Of a stretch of DNA of 64,000 nt, positions 37,157 through 46,022 are shown one piece after another. Each line of letters starts with the position of its first letter. Position 1 is the first letter of the stretch. This DNA is from JBARKJ01 sp963698885 (lineage in GTDB: Bacteria; Nitrospirota; JACRHJ01). A model generated the notes under the pieces. It was given only the letters and a program-made list of their open reading frames with translations. It was not told where the DNA came from and ran no database searches. The stretch covers positions 62,001-126,000 of the forward strand of contig CAVOSJ010000006.1 of the NCBI GenBank assembly GCA_963698885.1. Reading direction: 5' to 3'. A program made the position numbers and the translations under genes.

Positions 37157-38080
37157 ATGCGCCCGCCCTTAATATCTCAGTATATGCTGAACCTGCTTGA
37201 GAGAATATACGACCAGATAAAGAAGCTTTACGGGCCGAGGCATTTCGTGGCGCTGGTCGTCCTGATGTTCGTAGTTTCCGCCGCGGGGATAGCCATCGGC
37301 GTAAAGTACACCCGCTACATCCGGAAGGACCCCGAGTACTGCAACAGCTGCCATCTTATGAAGGGGGTATTCTCCGAGTGGGCCTCAAGCGACCACAAGA
37401 GCGTCGCATGCCAGGAGTGCCATAAGCTTACCGTGTTCGAGCAGGACGCCCTGCTGATAAAGCATATATTATACGGCAAGACCAAGATAGGACAGAGCCA
37501 CGGGAAGAAGCTGCCCTGGAAATCGTGCTCCGGCTGCCACTGGGAGCAAAAGTCCCAGGGCAAGGAGGAAAACGTTAAAAGCTACGGCCACTTCCGCCAC
37601 GACTTCCTGGAATGCTTTGACTGCCATCCTTTCGTCGGCCACAACTTCCCCAGCGACCCGGACGCCTGCGTCCGGTGCCACAAGGGCAAGAAAGTGCACG
37701 CCGCGGGCATGGAGGGGCTTCTTTGCGTCAACTGCCATATCTTCAGTATGCGCGAGGGCACGGAGCGGAACAGGGTAATACCCACCAGGCAGCGGTGCGT
37801 CAAGTGCCATCAGAAGGTCCAGGCGGACTTCCCGCCCGGTTCTCCCATGTCGAAGCTCGAATGCTTCTCCTGCCATGACCCGCATGGCGAGATAAAACCG
37901 AAAGACTCCATATGCACCGGCTGCCATAAGGACTTAAGCGACAGGGGCCACGCCGTCCATGCGAAGGCCGCCTGCTCTTCCTGCCATAAGGCGCATACGT
38001 GGAAAGTAAACGACCTTAAAGCCGTCTGCTCCTCCTGTCACGGGTACCGGGACCCCTCCGGCGCCTTTCCAATTAGATAA
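37157..38080 (+). CDS. Membrane-anchored 11-heme cytochrome c, NapC/NirT-like
   Basis: A 307-residue protein with one N-terminal membrane anchor (about residues 28-50, FVALVVLMFVVSAAGIAIGV) and eleven CXXCH motifs. The first four follow the NapC/NrfH layout (YCNSCHLM, ACQECHKLTVFEQDALLIKH), consistent with quinol oxidation at the membrane face; the remaining hemes form a periplasmic wire. A paralogue with the same heme count and order lies at 59950-60924. The gene is followed by an inverted repeat and then the sigma-54 promoter of the molybdopterin operon, so it may feed electrons to or from that system. Exact partner is unproven. Confidence 0.9.
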   Translation: MRPPLISQYMLNLLERIYDQIKKLYGPRHFVALVVLMFVVSAAGIAIGVKYTRYIRKDPEYCNSCHLMKGVFSEWASSDHKSVACQECHKLTVFEQDALLIKHILYGKTKIGQSHGKKLPWKSCSGCHWEQKSQGKEENVKSYGHFRHDFLECFDCHPFVGHNFPSDPDACVRCHKGKKVHAAGMEGLLCVNCHIFSMREGTERNRVIPTRQRCVKCHQKVQADFPPGSPMSKLECFSCHDPHGEIKPKDSICTGCHKDLSDRGHAVHAKAACSSCHKAHTWKVNDLKAVCSSCHGYRDPSGAFPIR

Positions 38081-38100
38081 TAATTCCTTATAGCTGACAC

Positions 38101-38141
38101 CTTTGCGAAAAGTGGATTCTTTTTTTCGCGCCACTGCAAAG
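38101..38141 (+). promoter_or_regulatory. Inverted repeat upstream of the sigma-54 promoter (candidate activator site or terminator)
   Basis: CTTTGC...AGTGG is mirrored by CCACTGCAAAG, with an inner GCGAAAA / TTTTCGC pairing. It lies 140-180 bases upstream of the sigma-54 -24 element, the usual distance for NtrC-type enhancer sites. It is also 20 bases behind the 11-heme cytochrome stop, so a terminator role is equally possible. Confidence 0.45.
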
Positions 38142-38278
38142 AAAACCTTATTAATAAATAATGATATAATATCTCAGTAGGAAGTACCGCGGTTTCCCAT
38201 AATAATCTACTTGGCTAAATATCTTAAATTTCAACTACATAGCAATATAATTTCTTTGTCGCACCTTTTTTTCCTGTT

Positions 38279-38295
38279 CTGGCACGCGCCTTGCT
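38279..38295 (+). promoter_or_regulatory. Sigma-54 (RpoN) promoter
   Basis: CTGGCACGCGCCTTGCT matches the -24/-12 consensus at every invariant base: GG at 38281-38282 and GC at 38293-38294, exactly ten bases between. It lies about 50 bases before the first of three small membrane-protein genes, and an NtrC-family activator is encoded at the end of the same locus (44673-46022). Confidence 0.85.
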
Positions 38296-38343
38296 CTACC
38301 TAAGAAGCAGGGAAACAAAAAAAAATGGAAAAGGAGGTGTGAC

Positions 38344-38640
38344 ATGACAGACAGGGAAACTTCTAAAAAGCTGGGGCTGGTAGGCGGTGGAGCAGGGCTG
38401 GTGATGTTCCTTCTGTATGGTCTCCTCCAGGGCGCCCTTTTAGGTGGTACGGCGGGCGTGCAGGCTGGAATGGCGACGGGAGAGATGGCACAGAGAATTC
38501 TTGCGGCCGCCGGGATGGTAGCCGGTATGGCGGTTACAGCAATAATATTCATAACCGGAGGGTTTACCTTCGGCAGGATAGTCGGATTGGTGATAGACGC
38601 GGCCAGGAAAGAAGCGCACGTAGAGAAGGCGGTCAACTAA
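38344..38640 (+). CDS. Small two-span membrane protein, paralogue 1 of 3
   Basis: A 98-residue protein with a strong GGAGGTG before the start. Two hydrophobic spans (about residues 11-35 and 50-80) carry a Gly-rich pattern: GLVGGGAGLVMFLLYGLLQGALLGGTAG, then ILAAAGMVAGMAVTAIIF. I recognise no named family. The next two genes share the same pattern, so this is a tandem paralogous set. It is the first gene after the sigma-54 promoter and shares the operon with a ferredoxin, NrfD, molybdopterin enzyme and cytochrome. A structural or assembly role in that membrane complex is inference. Confidence 0.75.
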   Translation: MTDRETSKKLGLVGGGAGLVMFLLYGLLQGALLGGTAGVQAGMATGEMAQRILAAAGMVAGMAVTAIIFITGGFTFGRIVGLVIDAARKEAHVEKAVN

Positions 38641-38698
38641 AAGGCGGCCATGACTGCGGGATGCGTTAGGACACTTAATTCGGGAGGAGGAAAATAAA

Positions 38699-39052
38699 AT
38701 GACGACAAAAACGGCGATAGTTAAAAAATGCGGGTTGGTTGGCGCGGGCGCTGGCATAGCACTTTTCGCGGTATTCGGACTGCTCCAGGGCGCTCTCCTT
38801 GGCGGCACCGCGGGCGTGGCGGTGGCAAACCATATATTCGGGGCCAATACCTTCGAGGTGATGGCGGGCGACCTGCTTCCGAGGATTATAGTAGCGGCAT
38901 GCATGGTTGCAGGGGTCGGGGTAGCCTTCGCCATCTTAGTCTCCGCTGGTACGATGGTCGGCGTCGTCGCCGGATATCTGCTGGCGCTTGCGCAGCAGAA
39001 AGAAGCTGCGAATGAAACCACGCTCGCGACGGAATCAAACAAGGGCAGGTAG
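38699..39052 (+). CDS. Small two-span membrane protein, paralogue 2 of 3
   Basis: A 117-residue protein with GGGAGGAGG before its start. It repeats the sibling pattern: KCGLVGAGAGIALFAVFGLLQGALLGGTAG, a short loop (about 20 residues longer than in paralogue 1), then RIIVAACMVAGVGVAFAILVSAG and a charged tail. Gene order and sequence indicate duplication within the operon. Confidence 0.75.
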   Translation: MTTKTAIVKKCGLVGAGAGIALFAVFGLLQGALLGGTAGVAVANHIFGANTFEVMAGDLLPRIIVAACMVAGVGVAFAILVSAGTMVGVVAGYLLALAQQKEAANETTLATESNKGR

Positions 39053-39088
39053 TATACAATATACGCTCGGGCCACAAGGAGGCTCGCC

Positions 39089-39418
39089 ATGAAATCAAGA
39101 AACGTAATAGCCAGGAAAGCTGCTTTAGTCGGGACGGGAATTGGGCTCGCGATGTTCGCAGTGTTCGGGCTCGCGCAGGGGGCGATGGTCGGCGGAGTAA
39201 TCGGGCTGGACCTTATCAACAGGACAATGGGGGCGGCTGGCGAGACCCTCATCTCCCGCATCGCGCTCGCGGCCTCAATGCTTGCGGGTATCCTGGTGGC
39301 CGGCATCGTCTTCATAGTGGTCTTCTCCGCAGCCGGATGGCTGGTGGGTTTTACCGCCGGATGGCTGACAGAGCCTAAAGGCGCGCCGGAATATCACGCG
39401 GATAAACCGCGGCCATAA
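39089..39418 (+). CDS. Small two-span membrane protein, paralogue 3 of 3
   Basis: A 109-residue protein, AAGGAGG before the start. Same pattern: ALVGTGIGLAMFAVFGLAQGAMVGG, then RIALAASMLAGILVAGIVF and WLVGFTAGWLTEP. A terminator-like hairpin follows before the ferredoxin gene, so the trio could be produced in excess over the redox subunits. Confidence 0.75.
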   Translation: MKSRNVIARKAALVGTGIGLAMFAVFGLAQGAMVGGVIGLDLINRTMGAAGETLISRIALAASMLAGILVAGIVFIVVFSAAGWLVGFTAGWLTEPKGAPEYHADKPRP

Positions 39419-39431
39419 AGCAATACCAATT

Positions 39432-39459
39432 CCCGCCTCTCAACGGGGGCGGGTATTTT
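39432..39459 (+). terminator. Hairpin with T-tract inside the operon
   Basis: CCCGCC / GGCGGG stem with a 10-base loop followed by TATTTTAT, between the third small membrane gene and the ferredoxin gene. It may be a partial terminator that sets different expression levels. Confidence 0.55.
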
Positions 39460-39481
39460 ATGTCAAACGGAAGGAGCGGCC

Positions 39482-40123
39482 ATGTCAAAGACGTCGAAAA
39501 AATGGGGGATGGTCATCGACCTTACCCGGTGCACGGGCTGCGGCACTTGCAGCGTCGCCTGCAAGGCCGAAAACGATGTCCCGCCGGGGGTATTTAGGAG
39601 CTGGGTAAAAATCCTGGAGAAAGGCGTATACCCGGACGCGAAAAACTACTCCCTGCCGGTGCTCTGCAACAACTGCGAGAACGCGGTGTGCGTTCGCGTC
39701 TGTCCGGCGACCGCCTCCTATAAGAGGGATGACGGCATAGTGATGATAGACCCGCACAAGTGCGTGGGCTGCAAGTACTGCATGGCGGCATGCCCTTATC
39801 AGGTGCGCCACATAAACCCCTTGAGGCGCTACGCCCAGAAATGCTACTTCTGCAGCCACAGGATCGACGCGGGCCTGCAGCCCGCATGCGTCGAGGCGTG
39901 TCCTTCCGGAGCGCGTGTCTTCGGAGACTTGAACGACCCGGACTCCGAGATATCGAAGATCCTTGTCAAGAATGCCGTCTCCGTATTGAAGCCCGAAGCG
40001 GGCACGAAGCCTAACGTGTTTTACATTGGCCTGGACAAAGACATCGCCGACCCGCTGAGCGGCGTGGACATCGAGCGCTTCCAGAAGCACGACATAAAAT
40101 CCCTCGAAGACATTTTAGGCTAA
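39482..40123 (+). CDS. Four-cluster ferredoxin subunit (DmsB/PsrB/NrfC type)
   Basis: A 213-residue iron-sulfur protein with four cysteine sets: CTGCGTCSVACKAEND, CNNCENAVCVRVCP, CVGCKYCMAACPY and CYFCSHRIDAGLQPACVEACPSGA. These bind four [4Fe-4S] clusters and carry electrons between NrfD and the molybdopterin subunit. There is no signal peptide, so it would be exported bound to the Tat-dependent catalytic subunit. The start has GGAAGGAG. Gene order ferredoxin - NrfD - catalytic subunit - cytochrome is tight. Family identity is secure. Confidence 0.93.
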   Translation: MSKTSKKWGMVIDLTRCTGCGTCSVACKAENDVPPGVFRSWVKILEKGVYPDAKNYSLPVLCNNCENAVCVRVCPATASYKRDDGIVMIDPHKCVGCKYCMAACPYQVRHINPLRRYAQKCYFCSHRIDAGLQPACVEACPSGARVFGDLNDPDSEISKILVKNAVSVLKPEAGTKPNVFYIGLDKDIADPLSGVDIERFQKHDIKSLEDILG

Positions 40124-40142
40124 AAAGGGGAGGACTGAAAAA

Positions 40143-41057
40143 ATGGAAATGAACGTCTTATACAACGTGCCACACGAGTTCGCGCTCTCGCCCATCATCT
40201 CCACCTATTTCTATTTATTAGGCGTAGGCGGCGGCTGCTCGCTCCTGTCGGTATGGGCGACGCTCACGGGCAAGACCGCCTACAAACCTATCGCCAAAAT
40301 CGGAGCCGTATTCGTCGTCCTTCTTTTTTCAGGGGCCCCGGTGCTGCTTATCGTGGACCTGGGCCAGCCGCTTCGGTTCTGGTACTTTATGACGCTCTTT
40401 AATGCGACCTCGCCGCTCAGCTGGGGCGCTGTCTTCCTTATAGCCTACCCGGTCTTCGCGGGCGCATACATTATCTTCCTGTTCCTGGGCATAACAAAGA
40501 TTTATAAGATACTGGCCAAGGCCCTCCTGCCGGTAGCTATCGGTTACGTCACCTACATCGGTTTTGCCGTAGCACTGGGCATCGGGACTTCGGCATGGAA
40601 TACGCCTATAATGCCTGCCTACTTCGTCTCCGGGGCGATGACCTCAGGCATTGCCCTTATGACCATGGTCGGCATCATACGCCACCGGCTCCTCTCTCAT
40701 TTATGGGACCCGGAAACGGCGAATGCGGATACGGACATCATCGTAAAGCTGACCAGGTTCGCGGCGCTCTTCCTGCTCATCAACCTGTTCTTCATATTCA
40801 CTCAGCAGGTACATATGCGCTTCGGCTCGGAGTGGTCCGTGCTTGCGGCACAGCTCCTGCTCTCCGGCAAGATGGGCATGAACTTCGGCCTGTTCACGCT
40901 CGCTCTTGGGACGGTCCTCCCGCTCGCCGTGCTGGCGGTGCCGAAATTAAACCGGAACATGGCGGCGCTGTTCGTTATCATGTTCTTCGCGGAACTGGGT
41001 ATCCTCGTGATGAGATTTTCCATCACCACGGGCAGCCAATACCTGCCGACAATGTAG
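40143..41057 (+). CDS. nrfD: NrfD/PsrC-type membrane subunit
   Basis: A 304-residue integral membrane protein with eight or nine hydrophobic spans, starting YNVPHEFALSPIISTYFYLLGVGGGCSLLSV, as in PsrC/NrfD proteins. It anchors the complex and exchanges electrons with menaquinone. The charged residues in LIVDLGQPLRFWYFM and ILVMRFSITTGSQYLP near the quinone-site region are family-typical. It lies 19 bases after the ferredoxin, with a strong GGGGAGG. Whether it oxidises or reduces quinone is not shown by sequence. Confidence 0.92.
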   Translation: MEMNVLYNVPHEFALSPIISTYFYLLGVGGGCSLLSVWATLTGKTAYKPIAKIGAVFVVLLFSGAPVLLIVDLGQPLRFWYFMTLFNATSPLSWGAVFLIAYPVFAGAYIIFLFLGITKIYKILAKALLPVAIGYVTYIGFAVALGIGTSAWNTPIMPAYFVSGAMTSGIALMTMVGIIRHRLLSHLWDPETANADTDIIVKLTRFAALFLLINLFFIFTQQVHMRFGSEWSVLAAQLLLSGKMGMNFGLFTLALGTVLPLAVLAVPKLNRNMAALFVIMFFAELGILVMRFSITTGSQYLPTM

Positions 41058-41070
41058 AGGAGAGCCGGAC

Positions 41071-43227
41071 ATGTCAAAAATAAAAAGAAGGAGTTTTCTC
41101 AAATACACCACCGCGGGCGCGTCCTTTTTAGCCGTGGACCGCCTCTTCGGCAACCTCTTCGCCGCCCAGTCCACCTTCGAAAAAGGCGGCTTTGCTGACC
41201 GTTGCACGGAGAAGAGGGCCAAGGGCGTGCCTACCACCTGCACCGGCTGCTTCGCCCACTGCGGCCTGGTCGCCTACGTCGCCGACGGCCAACTGATGAA
41301 GGTGTCGGGCAACCCGGCGCACCCGGTCAATAAGGGGACGCTGTGCATGACGGGTGAGGCTTCAGTTTACAAGCTGTACGACCCGGAACGGGTGACAAAG
41401 CCTTTAGTTAAAGCAGGCAAGCGCGGCCAGAACCGGTGGAAGGAAGTAACCTGGGAAGCGGCCCTGGGCATAGCGGCTGAGAATATCAAGGCCAAAGGGA
41501 ACCGCGGGGTTGTCCTGGAGACGCTGGGCGGCTCATCAAGCACGGCAAGCAGGGAATTCCTCTCAAGCATCGGCGGCGGGACGCTTGCCTCTCACGGCTA
41601 TGCCGTCTCCCCAAGCCGCGAAATGGCGCTTCGGGATACGTTCGGGGCCCCTTACGACCTGCCTGACATAATGAACGCCGAGTACATACTGAACTTCGGA
41701 GCGAACCCGTACGAGTCGGATTACCAGGGCGTCAGGACCGTGCAGGGCATGGCAAGCCGGAGGGCGAACAAGGCGGCGGTCAAGATAGTCACCTTCGACC
41801 CAAGGCTCTCCATGACAGCCGGCAGAGGCGACGAATGGTATCCTCTCCTGCCGGGTACGGACGCCGCGGTCGCACTGGCGATGGCGCATGTGATAATGAA
41901 CGAAGGATACTTCGACAAGGCGTTTATCGAGACTCACACCAATACGAGCGTCAGCCAGTTGACTGCACACCTTGCCCCCTACACTCCGGCCAAGGCTGAG
42001 TGGATTAGCGGCGTATCCGCGGAGGACATCCGGCGGGTCGCCATTGAATATGCCTCGGCTGACAAGGCCGTGCTGTTGACGGGCGGGGGGGTATCGAAGC
42101 ACAAGAGCGGTACGATGAACGAGAGGGCGGTGCGGCTTCTGCCCATAATCACGGGCAAGATAAACAGAAAGGGCTGCAACGTCATCCCGGCGGCCACAGG
42201 CTTCGCGGGCCAGCGCGTGCAGGAGATGACCCCGGAAAGATTTCACGGCAGGCTTCAGGCGGGGCGTGCTACGGCTGGCGTATATATAGTGCAGGGGGCG
42301 GACCCGGTTTACAGCTCGCCGATGGCCGCGAACATGGGCCGTGCCCTGGCAAGCGAAGAGGCGGTCCCGTTCCTGATGTGCATCGATACCAATATAACCG
42401 ACACCGGGCGGTTCGCAGACCTGATCCTGCCCGCCTCGACATTCCTTGAGGAGTACGGGCTGGAGCTTTCGCACGGGCAGAAAGGCGAGGCGGTTTACGG
42501 ATACCGCCAGCCAGCCGTACAGCCCATAGGAGATTCAAGGCCGTATGTCGAGGTGCTGTCGGCGCTCGCGGCAAGGCTTGGGAAACCTCTTTCATTCGGG
42601 GATTCCGAGCAGTACGCGCGCAAGCTGCTGGCGGAGACTCCCGGCCTTCCCGCTAACGGCGTCCTGACGGCCATGGATTCGAACGGCTTTTACTCAGCTC
42701 CCGCATCTGCTGGCGGGAAGACGAGGATAGATGCGGCCTGGGGCAAGGAACTCCCGGCGTTTATTCCGCCCGAGGAGTATAAGGATTTAAAAAACGACGC
42801 CCTCGTGATGGTCACTTACGCCCCTTCGGCCTACCGGGAGGGCTTCACGGAGAACAACCTGTTTACGAAGGAGATAGCTCACTCCAACAATGCCTTCATA
42901 AACACCGGGACCGGGCAGCGCCTGGGGCTTAAGTCCTGGGATAAGGTCAGGATAATATCTGCCGCGGGGAAGGCGGAGGCATTGGTGATACTTTCTCCCG
43001 GCATACATCCTAAGGTCCTGGCCATAGCGCGGGGCTGCGGCCACGAGGGCTGGGGGAAGATAGAGAACGCGGAGAAGTTCGACAGCTCCGACCCGTCCAC
43101 CAGCGTCATCTGGTGGGAAGGCGACGGAAAGGGCATTAACACCAGTACGCTGGTCCCGTTCAACATAGACGAGGCTTCCGGTGGACAGGGCTGGATGCTT
43201 ACGGCCGTAACCCTTGAGAAGGCGTGA
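41071..43227 (+). CDS. Tat-exported molybdopterin oxidoreductase (PsrA/PhsA-like)
   Basis: A 718-residue catalytic subunit. Tat signal KRRSFLKYTTAGASFLA at the N-terminus. The [4Fe-4S] site is CTGCFAHCGLVAYV with the fourth Cys in KGTLCMTGE. The cofactor domains follow: YILNFGANPYESDY, VTFDPRLSMTAGRGDEWYPLLPGTDAAVALAM, GGGVSKHKSG, VYIVQGADPVY, DTNITDTGRFADLILPASTFLEEYG and a C-terminal ADVA-like barrel. Relatives reduce polysulfide, thiosulfate, tetrathionate or arsenate. At the expected metal-ligand spot (HGYAVSPSRE) I see Ser rather than the Cys of PsrA/PhsA. Substrate is therefore open. Tungsten instead of molybdenum is possible. Confidence 0.9.
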   Translation: MSKIKRRSFLKYTTAGASFLAVDRLFGNLFAAQSTFEKGGFADRCTEKRAKGVPTTCTGCFAHCGLVAYVADGQLMKVSGNPAHPVNKGTLCMTGEASVYKLYDPERVTKPLVKAGKRGQNRWKEVTWEAALGIAAENIKAKGNRGVVLETLGGSSSTASREFLSSIGGGTLASHGYAVSPSREMALRDTFGAPYDLPDIMNAEYILNFGANPYESDYQGVRTVQGMASRRANKAAVKIVTFDPRLSMTAGRGDEWYPLLPGTDAAVALAMAHVIMNEGYFDKAFIETHTNTSVSQLTAHLAPYTPAKAEWISGVSAEDIRRVAIEYASADKAVLLTGGGVSKHKSGTMNERAVRLLPIITGKINRKGCNVIPAATGFAGQRVQEMTPERFHGRLQAGRATAGVYIVQGADPVYSSPMAANMGRALASEEAVPFLMCIDTNITDTGRFADLILPASTFLEEYGLELSHGQKGEAVYGYRQPAVQPIGDSRPYVEVLSALAARLGKPLSFGDSEQYARKLLAETPGLPANGVLTAMDSNGFYSAPASAGGKTRIDAAWGKELPAFIPPEEYKDLKNDALVMVTYAPSAYREGFTENNLFTKEIAHSNNAFINTGTGQRLGLKSWDKVRIISAAGKAEALVILSPGIHPKVLAIARGCGHEGWGKIENAEKFDSSDPSTSVIWWEGDGKGINTSTLVPFNIDEASGGQGWMLTAVTLEKA

Positions 43228-43240
43228 AGAGGAGCGAAAA

Positions 43241-44597
43241 ATGGCAAAAAAACTGATGGATATGCTGATGAAGGTACCAGCCATAGAACTTAAGCCGCTC
43301 CTCTCGAAACTCATGGGCGTGAAGAGGGCTTATCTGGTGGCTCTACTCGTGGTAATAGCCGTACCGGCGATTTTACTGACCTACGGCTTCGTCCACATGG
43401 TCGGCACGAGCAAGGTGTACTGCCTCAACTGCCACGTAAACCAGAGGAACATGGGTTACTGGAAAGACTCGGCGGTGCACCCGAATGTCTCGTGCAACAG
43501 CTGCCATGACGTCGACAACAAGGGCGCAAAGAGCGCGGCGCTCCATTTCAGCTTCTCCGCGAAAGGCGACGTCGTATCCAGCCACTGCGTGGGATGCCAT
43601 AAAGACCTGGACAAAGGCGTCGGCTTTGACGCAACGGTCAGGACGCGCCCCGTAAGCGAGCTTATCCGCATCCCCCACGCGATGCACATAAAGGAACTGG
43701 GGATAAAATGCACCTACTGCCACAGCAACATCTACCACGAAAGGCGTCCAGGCAAGTACGCCACCTACAGGCCGACGATGGGGACCTGCTACACCTGCCA
43801 CGACAGGGAGAAAATGGCCTGTAATTCCTGCCATCCAAGAGGCCTGCCAAGTTCCCTGCCCATAAGCGGCAAGGTGGGCGGCGGCATGCTGATATATAAC
43901 CCGTCGGGCGCGGGCGAGGTGGTATTCAGCCACAACAGCCATGCGGCGAAGGGGTTCAAGTGCGGCGACTGCCACGGAGGGGTCTTCAATATGCGCCATA
44001 CGGACGGCGTAATCACGATGTCCCGGATGTACGGCGGCAAGGACTGCGGCCACTGCCATAACGGTAAGATAGCGTTCGCCTCGACCCAGTGCACCCGCTG
44101 TCACAGGGGCGGCGCATCAGGCGGCGGCACAATAACGTTCTCCGGCGGCGGATACGGCAAGGTCGCCTTCAGCCACGACTCGCACATCGCCAAGGGCCTG
44201 AAATGCGAGAGCTGCCATGTTGCCATCTTCAATTACAAGAAGACCGGCGGCATGACCATGAGCGCGATGGACAAGGGCCGGTACTGCGGGACCTGCCACG
44301 ACGGTAAAAAAGCGTTCGCGGCCAATGAGTGCGGCAAGTGCCACGAGGGCGGCAAGAAGGACGGCGGCGCCATCACCTACTCAGGCGGCGGCACCGGCAA
44401 GGTCACCTTCAGCCACGACAACCATATCGCGATGGGCCTTAAAGTGCGGGCAGTGCCACGCGAAGCTGTTCGGGTACAAGAAGACCTCCAACATGACTAT
44501 GGCCGGGATGGGCAAGGGCCAATTCTGCGGCGGCTGCCACAACGGCAAAAGGGCATTCGCCTCGGACGACTGCGGGAAGTGCCACGCGATGAATTAA
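43241..44597 (+). CDS. 15-heme cytochrome c with triheme repeats (one frameshift)
   Basis: Start ATG 43241 after AGGAG; the frame is open further upstream. A membrane anchor (about residues 29-50) leads into six CXXCH motifs in a NrfH-like region (YCLNCHVN, CNSCHDV, CVGCHKD, CTYCHSN, CYTCHDR, CNSCHPR). Three c7-type triheme repeats of about 67 residues follow, each reading VxFSHDxHxAKGLKCxxCH ... YCGTCHDGKKAFA ... CGKCHEG. One extra G near 44443 breaks the frame in the last repeat; the other frame finishes it (KCGQCHAKLFGYKK, FCGGCHNGKRAFA, CGKCHAMN) and stops at 44597. It likely links the complex to periplasmic or extracellular partners. Confidence 0.9.
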
Positions 44598-44633
44598 GGC
44601 CGCCGGTTTGGGGCTATGGGGGGGAGTGAAAGG

Positions 44634-44664
44634 GAAAGGGCGGCCGGAAACGGTCGCCCTTTTA
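44634..44664 (+). terminator. Terminator of the molybdopterin operon
   Basis: AAAGGGCGGCCG-GAAA-CGGTCGCCCTTTTATT: a stable stem with a GAAA loop and T-tract, 37 bases after the cytochrome stop. Confidence 0.85.
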
Positions 44665-44672
44665 TTATCCTG

Positions 44673-46022
44673 TCAGCACTTTATATCGTATCTTTTGATC
44701 TTGCGGTATAGCGTGGCAAGGTCTATTCCCAGTATCTTCGCGACAAGCTCCTTGTCCCCGGCGTTCTCGTCGATGACCTTCTGGATATACTCCGACTCGA
44801 ACTCCTCGTGCGCTTCTTTCAAGTGCGGGCTGAACTTCCCGTCCAGGCGGTGGTTCGTGAAGCGCTCCGGGAGGTTCTCCAGGGTTATCTCCCTGCCCTC
44901 GCAGATAACCACCGCGCGCTCTATCACGTTTCTTAGCTCCCTGATGTTACCCGGCCAGGGATAGTTTAAAAAAACCCGCTCCACGTCGTGGTCCAGGTCC
45001 TTCACGGGGCTCCCGGATTCCGCCGCAATCTTCGTGATGAACTGCCTCGCCAGGAGCAGGGCGTCGTCGCCCCTCTCACGAAGGGGCGGCATGCGTAGTT
45101 CGATGACGTTCAGGCGGTAGTACAGGTCCTGACGGAAGCGGTGCTCCTCCACCTGCCTCTCCAGGTCCTGGTTGGTCGCGGCGATGATGCGGCAGTCCAC
45201 GTTGACGGGCTTTGTCCCGCCCACCGGAATAAACTCGCGGTCCTGTATCAGCTTCAGTATCTTTACCTGGAGCCCAAGCGGCATCTCGCCTATCTCGTCC
45301 AGGAAGAGCGTCCCGCCCTGCGCCTCCTCCGCCAGGCCCCGCACGTCGCTGTCCGCACCGGTGAACGAGCCCTTCTTGTGCCCGAAAAGCTGGCTCTCCA
45401 GGAGGTTCTCCGGGATGGCGGCGCAGTTTATGGAGACAAACGGCATCGCCTTCCTTGGGCTGTTGTAATGGATTGTCTTGGCGACCAGGCCCTTGCCCGT
45501 CCCGGTCTCGCCGGTGATGAGTATGTTGCTCTGGGCGGGAATGGCCCGGTCCAGCAGCCGGAACGCCTTCCTCATCGCCTCGGAAAAGCCAACTATCTCC
45601 GAAAAATCGTATTTTTTGGAAAGCTCCACCTTCAGGCTCTGGTTTTCCTTCAAGAGCCGCCGGGCCTCTAAGGCCTTCCTTACCCTCAGTTTCAAGTCCT
45701 CGTTCAAAAACGGCTTGGTGATGTAATCCGCCGCCCCCATCTTGACCGCCTCCACTGCGGAGTCGATCGAGCCGAAGGCGGTTATCATGATTACCGGCGT
45801 CTCCGGGAAGCCGTACTTCACATGTTTTAAGACCTCCAGGCCACTCATCCCGCTCATCTTTATGTCCGAGATTACGAGGTCGAACCCCACGCTCTCCATG
45901 AGTTTCAACCCCTCGGCCCCGTTAAAGGCGGCCGTAACGGAATAGCCGTCCCCTTTAAGGACATGGCAGACGGCGTCGCATATGGCCTTCTCGTCGTCCA
46001 CTATCAGGACTTTTTCCATCAT
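44673..46022 (-). CDS. NtrC-family sigma-54 response regulator
   Basis: A 449-residue activator. Receiver domain: VDDEKA, phospho-Asp in DLVISDIKMSG, Lys in YITKPFLNE. Central AAA domain: Walker A GETGTGKG, the sigma-54 contact loop GSFTGAD (GAFTGA with Ala to Ser), Walker B TLFLDEIGEMPL, and the family ending YPWPGNIRELRNVIERA. C-terminal Fis-type helix-turn-helix: LVAKILGIDLATLYRKIKRY. Its start overlaps the kinase stop (ATGA), forming a two-component pair. It converges on the operon with the sigma-54 promoter at 38279 and is its probable activator. Confidence 0.95.
   Translation of the reverse strand: MMEKVLIVDDEKAICDAVCHVLKGDGYSVTAAFNGAEGLKLMESVGFDLVISDIKMSGMSGLEVLKHVKYGFPETPVIMITAFGSIDSAVEAVKMGAADYITKPFLNEDLKLRVRKALEARRLLKENQSLKVELSKKYDFSEIVGFSEAMRKAFRLLDRAIPAQSNILITGETGTGKGLVAKTIHYNSPRKAMPFVSINCAAIPENLLESQLFGHKKGSFTGADSDVRGLAEEAQGGTLFLDEIGEMPLGLQVKILKLIQDREFIPVGGTKPVNVDCRIIAATNQDLERQVEEHRFRQDLYYRLNVIELRMPPLRERGDDALLLARQFITKIAAESGSPVKDLDHDVERVFLNYPWPGNIRELRNVIERAVVICEGREITLENLPERFTNHRLDGKFSPHLKEAHEEFESEYIQKVIDENAGDKELVAKILGIDLATLYRKIKRYDIKC

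Noticed and set aside
38344..39418. The three small membrane proteins as holins or toxins
   Set aside because: No phage or antitoxin context; position after a sigma-54 promoter and before redox genes argues for a link with the complex.
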